This document shows, in pieces, positions 61,467 to 64,000 of a DNA stretch of 64,000 bases. The stretch's first letter is position 1. Every line of letters begins with the position of its first letter. Source of the stretch: Spirosoma terrae (GTDB lineage: Bacteria; Bacteroidota; Bacteroidia; Cytophagales; Spirosomataceae); NCBI RefSeq assembly GCF_010435915.1, contig NZ_JAAFZH010000016.1, forward strand, positions 1-64,000, written 5' to 3'. The translations under genes were made by a program, and so were the position numbers. Under the pieces are notes generated by a model that was not told where the DNA came from, did not search any database, and saw nothing but the letters and a program-made list of their open reading frames with translations.

Positions 61467-61611
61467 TCTTTCGCTTTAGCTCTTCGATAACAGCTCGAAT
61501 TTCAGGATCAGTCCGATACCTTTCCTGGGCTTCTCGCTGAGCTTGCTCTTTTACGTCTACAAGTCTGCGAATTTTTTCTCGGGCGGTCATTGATTTCCGT
61601 GTCGTTTCCAT
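61444..61611 (-). CDS. Small charged protein upstream of the DUF6169-like gene
   Basis: The 55-residue frame METTRKSMTAREKIRRLVD... is highly charged and probably one long helix (KEQAQREAQERYRTDPEIRA), ending in KRKNGARHTK. It overlaps the start of the next gene by 23 bp in another frame, a typical sign of coupled translation. The composition (K/R/E-rich, regular codons) is coding-like. No family is recognised; a small partner or antitoxin-like protein is possible. Confidence 0.65.
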   Translation of the reverse strand: METTRKSMTAREKIRRLVDVKEQAQREAQERYRTDPEIRAVIEELKRKNGARHTK

Positions 61612-61712
61612 TGTCGGTTATTGGCGTTAAGACGAGTATATGCCGTGCAGGTCTCACCAGCTAAAGAGAAAACAGTAAAAGCCTGTAAAATAGTTTGTAA
61701 CAGCAGGCTCAA

Positions 61713-63854
61713 TCAATAGCCGCCATAAAATTTACGCAAGCCCCATTCAACAGCCGCCAGCGTCAGGATGACGAAAAATAACCAGCGCCAGTTGATGATT
61801 TCATTCATCTCTTCGGTACTACTCAGGCGGGCAGGACGCGAAGTGGCCGTCAGGCGACTAACCAAATCATCCATCCGGTCAGCGCTATAGTATTTCCCGC
61901 CTGTTTGCTGAGCCAGCTGACGTAGTAAACCATGGTCGGCCGTGGTATTCATCGCTTCCAGTTGCAATTCACGAACAACGAATTGACCTGATGATTGCTC
62001 AGCTTTATTGTTGAGCGTTACAGTAGCTTTAAATCGATACGCGCCTTCGGGTAAACGGCTGATCTCGAAACGGCTATTAGTAGCTGTGGGCGTGTAATTA
62101 TACGAACGGGTTAGGCCCTTTTCGTCTGTAATTTCCAGCCGAACGGGTTTATCGTATTGACGCTCGTAGATATCGTTGTATAGCTCTGTCTCGAAAATGA
62201 CTTTCTCCCCAGCAACAAATTCGTTACGTATCGGATAAACGCGCAGCTTACGGCGGTCTTCTTTCACCGAAATCAACTGAATGATTTTCTGAATCAGTTC
62301 ATCAACAACGTCCTGCTTATCCGTCAACGCATATTCTTCCAACCGCCAGCCCCACAACCCCTCACCAGCCAGTACGGCCGTTTTACGGGGAGCCGTTACG
62401 TTGATGGCCAGCAACGGTTTATTGGTACGAACACTACCAACTTGCTGCCACAAGACAACCTCAGAGCCCGGCAGTAAACGGAATTCACCATAGGGCACCA
62501 ACATAGGAGGCAGTTTACTCAACAAGTCGAGTTTGGCCGGATCGAAGTTAAGTTGCCGGAATTCGCTGTTAAACGCCCCCGTCACTTTATCGCTCTGATG
62601 CGACTGAGCAGCCACTACGTGCATAACGGGATTCGACGTATTGAATGGCCCCAGTGACGACTGGCTACCTAATACGAACAAAATGGGCGTTTTGCCCGAC
62701 AAGTATTTTTGAGCTATGGTGTTGCTCATCGATCCGTTGTCGGGAATTTGATGAAGAATCACTAGATCGTACACCTTATCGGCAGGAGGTGTGGCTTCGG
62801 CGGGCGTACCGGTCAGGATTCGGACATCAAGTTCGTAGTTCTGGTTTCGTTCCAGAATATTCCGTAATGCCTTTATGTCCGGATGGGGCGACAACGCTAG
62901 CAACAGCACTTTTTCCTTCCCATCAATTACATCCAGATAGACATCCTGCCGGTTGTTACGTGTGCTGAACTCGCCCGGCTGCGGAATTACGTCAACTACG
63001 TAATGCTGAACCCCTTTCTGGGTAGCTGTAGTCTGAAACGTTACCTGATCAAACGTATCATTCTTACCAAATGCAATTGATTGACGCCCTAACTCTTTGC
63101 CATTCTGACGTAGTACAACGGTCGCGGTACGTCCCTGAAACCCATTGCTTACGATTTCGGCCTGAACCGGAAACTGATTGCCCAGATACGCAATCCGGTT
63201 AGCAACGATCCCTTTTAACTGAATATCTTTCTTGGCAACCGTATCACCCACGCCAATCGTCTGAACAGCAAATGGGTACTGGCCGAACGTTGGTGATACG
63301 CCCTGATTGAAAATTCCGTCCGACACCAGAACAACATCGGTCAGATTTCTTCCTTCGTAATCAGAACGAATGCCCGACAACATGCCCGATAGGTTTGAAG
63401 TACGTTGCGTGAACGGGATCTGGGTTAAATCAGCGTCTGTGGTTGAATCGCCAAACGTACGGACAGATACATCAAGTCCTTTATCAACTAATTGGTCACG
63501 TAACGTCTGTAAACTCGTCAGCGTTTTATTGATAGCGGGTCGTCCACCAGCCACCATTGACTCCGAGTTATCGATAGCCAGCACAACTTTAGGCTTCTCC
63601 GTTAACGTACGAATGCTTCTAATCAGTGGATTTAGCAGTAGAAAGCATAGAAAACTCACGATTAAAAACCGCAAAGCGGCTAATCCATACGTTGTCCGCT
63701 TATCAAAGCCGCCAATCGTAGTGCCACTACCAGCGCCCCCACTCCTGACCAAACGAGGAAGCGGCTGATACATAGCATAGGCATAGGCTGCTCCAACGAG
63801 CAGGCACACTAAAATCCACCAGGGCGAAGATTGAAAGATAACGTCAGAGCGCAT
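61713..63854 (-). CDS. vWA-domain membrane protein (BatA/BatB-like)
   Basis: The 713-residue protein has two N-terminal membrane helices (about residues 10-29 and 58-77) and a von Willebrand A-like domain with MIDAS-type motif DNSES and LVSDGIFNQG (about 90-210). Ig-like and class-I glutamine-amidotransferase-like regions follow, and a final membrane helix (about 690-707) precedes GLRKFYGGY. It resembles membrane proteins near the Bat (aerotolerance) cluster of Bacteroidota. It acts at the inner membrane, probably as a scaffold; no enzyme motif is seen. Confidence 0.88.
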   Translation of the reverse strand: MRSDVIFQSSPWWILVCLLVGAAYAYAMYQPLPRLVRSGGAGSGTTIGGFDKRTTYGLAALRFLIVSFLCFLLLNPLIRSIRTLTEKPKVVLAIDNSESMVAGGRPAINKTLTSLQTLRDQLVDKGLDVSVRTFGDSTTDADLTQIPFTQRTSNLSGMLSGIRSDYEGRNLTDVVLVSDGIFNQGVSPTFGQYPFAVQTIGVGDTVAKKDIQLKGIVANRIAYLGNQFPVQAEIVSNGFQGRTATVVLRQNGKELGRQSIAFGKNDTFDQVTFQTTATQKGVQHYVVDVIPQPGEFSTRNNRQDVYLDVIDGKEKVLLLALSPHPDIKALRNILERNQNYELDVRILTGTPAEATPPADKVYDLVILHQIPDNGSMSNTIAQKYLSGKTPILFVLGSQSSLGPFNTSNPVMHVVAAQSHQSDKVTGAFNSEFRQLNFDPAKLDLLSKLPPMLVPYGEFRLLPGSEVVLWQQVGSVRTNKPLLAINVTAPRKTAVLAGEGLWGWRLEEYALTDKQDVVDELIQKIIQLISVKEDRRKLRVYPIRNEFVAGEKVIFETELYNDIYERQYDKPVRLEITDEKGLTRSYNYTPTATNSRFEISRLPEGAYRFKATVTLNNKAEQSSGQFVVRELQLEAMNTTADHGLLRQLAQQTGGKYYSADRMDDLVSRLTATSRPARLSSTEEMNEIINWRWLFFVILTLAAVEWGLRKFYGGY

Positions 63855-63864
63855 TCGTTGGCGT

Positions 63865-63960
63865 TTTTAGTTTTCAGTTTAAAGTTTTCAGTTTAAAGTG
63901 TCCTTTGTGAAGCATTCAGGTTTTTACACTAAAAACTGAAAACTATAGACTGAAAACTTT
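63865..63960. repeat. Inverted repeat of TTTTCAGTTTAAAG-type units
   Basis: Tandem AGTTTTCAGTTTAAAG units on the left face ACTAAAAACTGAAAACT and GACTGAAAAC units on the right, giving an imperfect AT-rich hairpin. It separates the vWA gene from the SDR gene and probably serves as the terminator of the latter. Its style matches the repeat at 55571-55692. Confidence 0.6.
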
Positions 63961-64000
63961 TTAGGTTAACATTCCTCCATCTACCTGCAACACCTGACCG
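63961..64000 (-). CDS. SDR-family oxidoreductase, C-terminal end only
   Basis: The minus strand reads GQVLQVDGGMLT then stop, the characteristic last residues of classical short-chain dehydrogenases (usual form TG..l.vDGG). The rest of the gene lies beyond the window. Confidence 0.75.
   Translation of the reverse strand, partial: GQVLQVDGGMLT

Overview
The window looks like chromosomal DNA of a Bacteroidota bacterium of the order Cytophagales, most like Spirosoma or a close relative. The reasons are two SusC/SusD outer-membrane pairs, many Tat- and Sec-exported carbohydrate enzymes, standalone LytTR and LacI regulators, DUF4403, DUF2027/Smr and vWA (BatA-like) proteins, weak Shine-Dalgarno sites, several TAnnTTTG -7 promoter boxes, and roughly 50% GC in most genes. 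I saw no rRNA, tRNA, CRISPR array, transposase or integrase gene.

Layout. 1-2 kb: sparse, with one small membrane ORF, a LytTR-only regulator and two orphan hairpins. 2-4.4 kb: a secreted beta-barrel protein and a lipoprotein in one operon, closed by a terminator. 4.7-12.6 kb: an MFS transporter, a membrane-protein/ABC-ATPase pair, a triple-hydrolase fusion, DoxX and NTF2-like proteins, an AraC regulator and an ECF sigma factor. 12.7-17.5 kb: a 50-bp perfect palindrome before a LacI regulator, a TRIC-type channel, and an Lrp regulator divergent from tdh-kbl, the threonine-to-glycine pathway. 17.7-22.5 kb: a carboxylesterase, a RibD-like reductase and a TonB-dependent receptor. 22.6-34.4 kb: a polysaccharide-utilisation-like locus (LacI with twin operators, GH109-like oxidoreductase, SusC, SusD, DUF5077/DUF3472 lipoprotein, galactokinase-like GHMP kinase, Cys-type sulfatase). 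The set suggests use of a sulfated, galactose- or GalNAc-containing glycan, but the substrate is inference.

34.6-39.0 kb is the most unusual part. Six 86-88 bp elements have the architecture of integron attC sites: ACCCAAC and GTTGGGC/T outer boxes, inner complementary boxes, and a conserved extrahelical T on the plus strand. They separate five small, AT-richer genes of unknown function, all on the minus strand, plus one apparently non-coding cassette. No integron integrase is present, so within this window it is a CALIN-like array (cluster of attC sites lacking an integrase). A second short repeat family centred on CTGTCG is scattered through the same segment only.

39.2-51.7 kb: a predicted membrane-spanning regulator (cytoplasmic HTH-like domain, one TM, periplasmic PKD and jelly-roll regions) divergent from a second SusC/SusD locus. 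That locus continues with a large secreted protein carrying a duplicated module, an exported TIM-barrel isomerase-like protein, gamma-glutamyltransferase and a sterol-desaturase-family enzyme. 51.8-64 kb: a GH9-CE4 fusion, small secreted proteins, DUF4403 and DUF2027/Smr proteins, a PIF1/RecD-like helicase with HRDC and HTH tails, a DUF6169-like gene overlapping a 55-codon gene, a BatA-like vWA membrane protein, and the last codons of an SDR oxidoreductase at the window edge.
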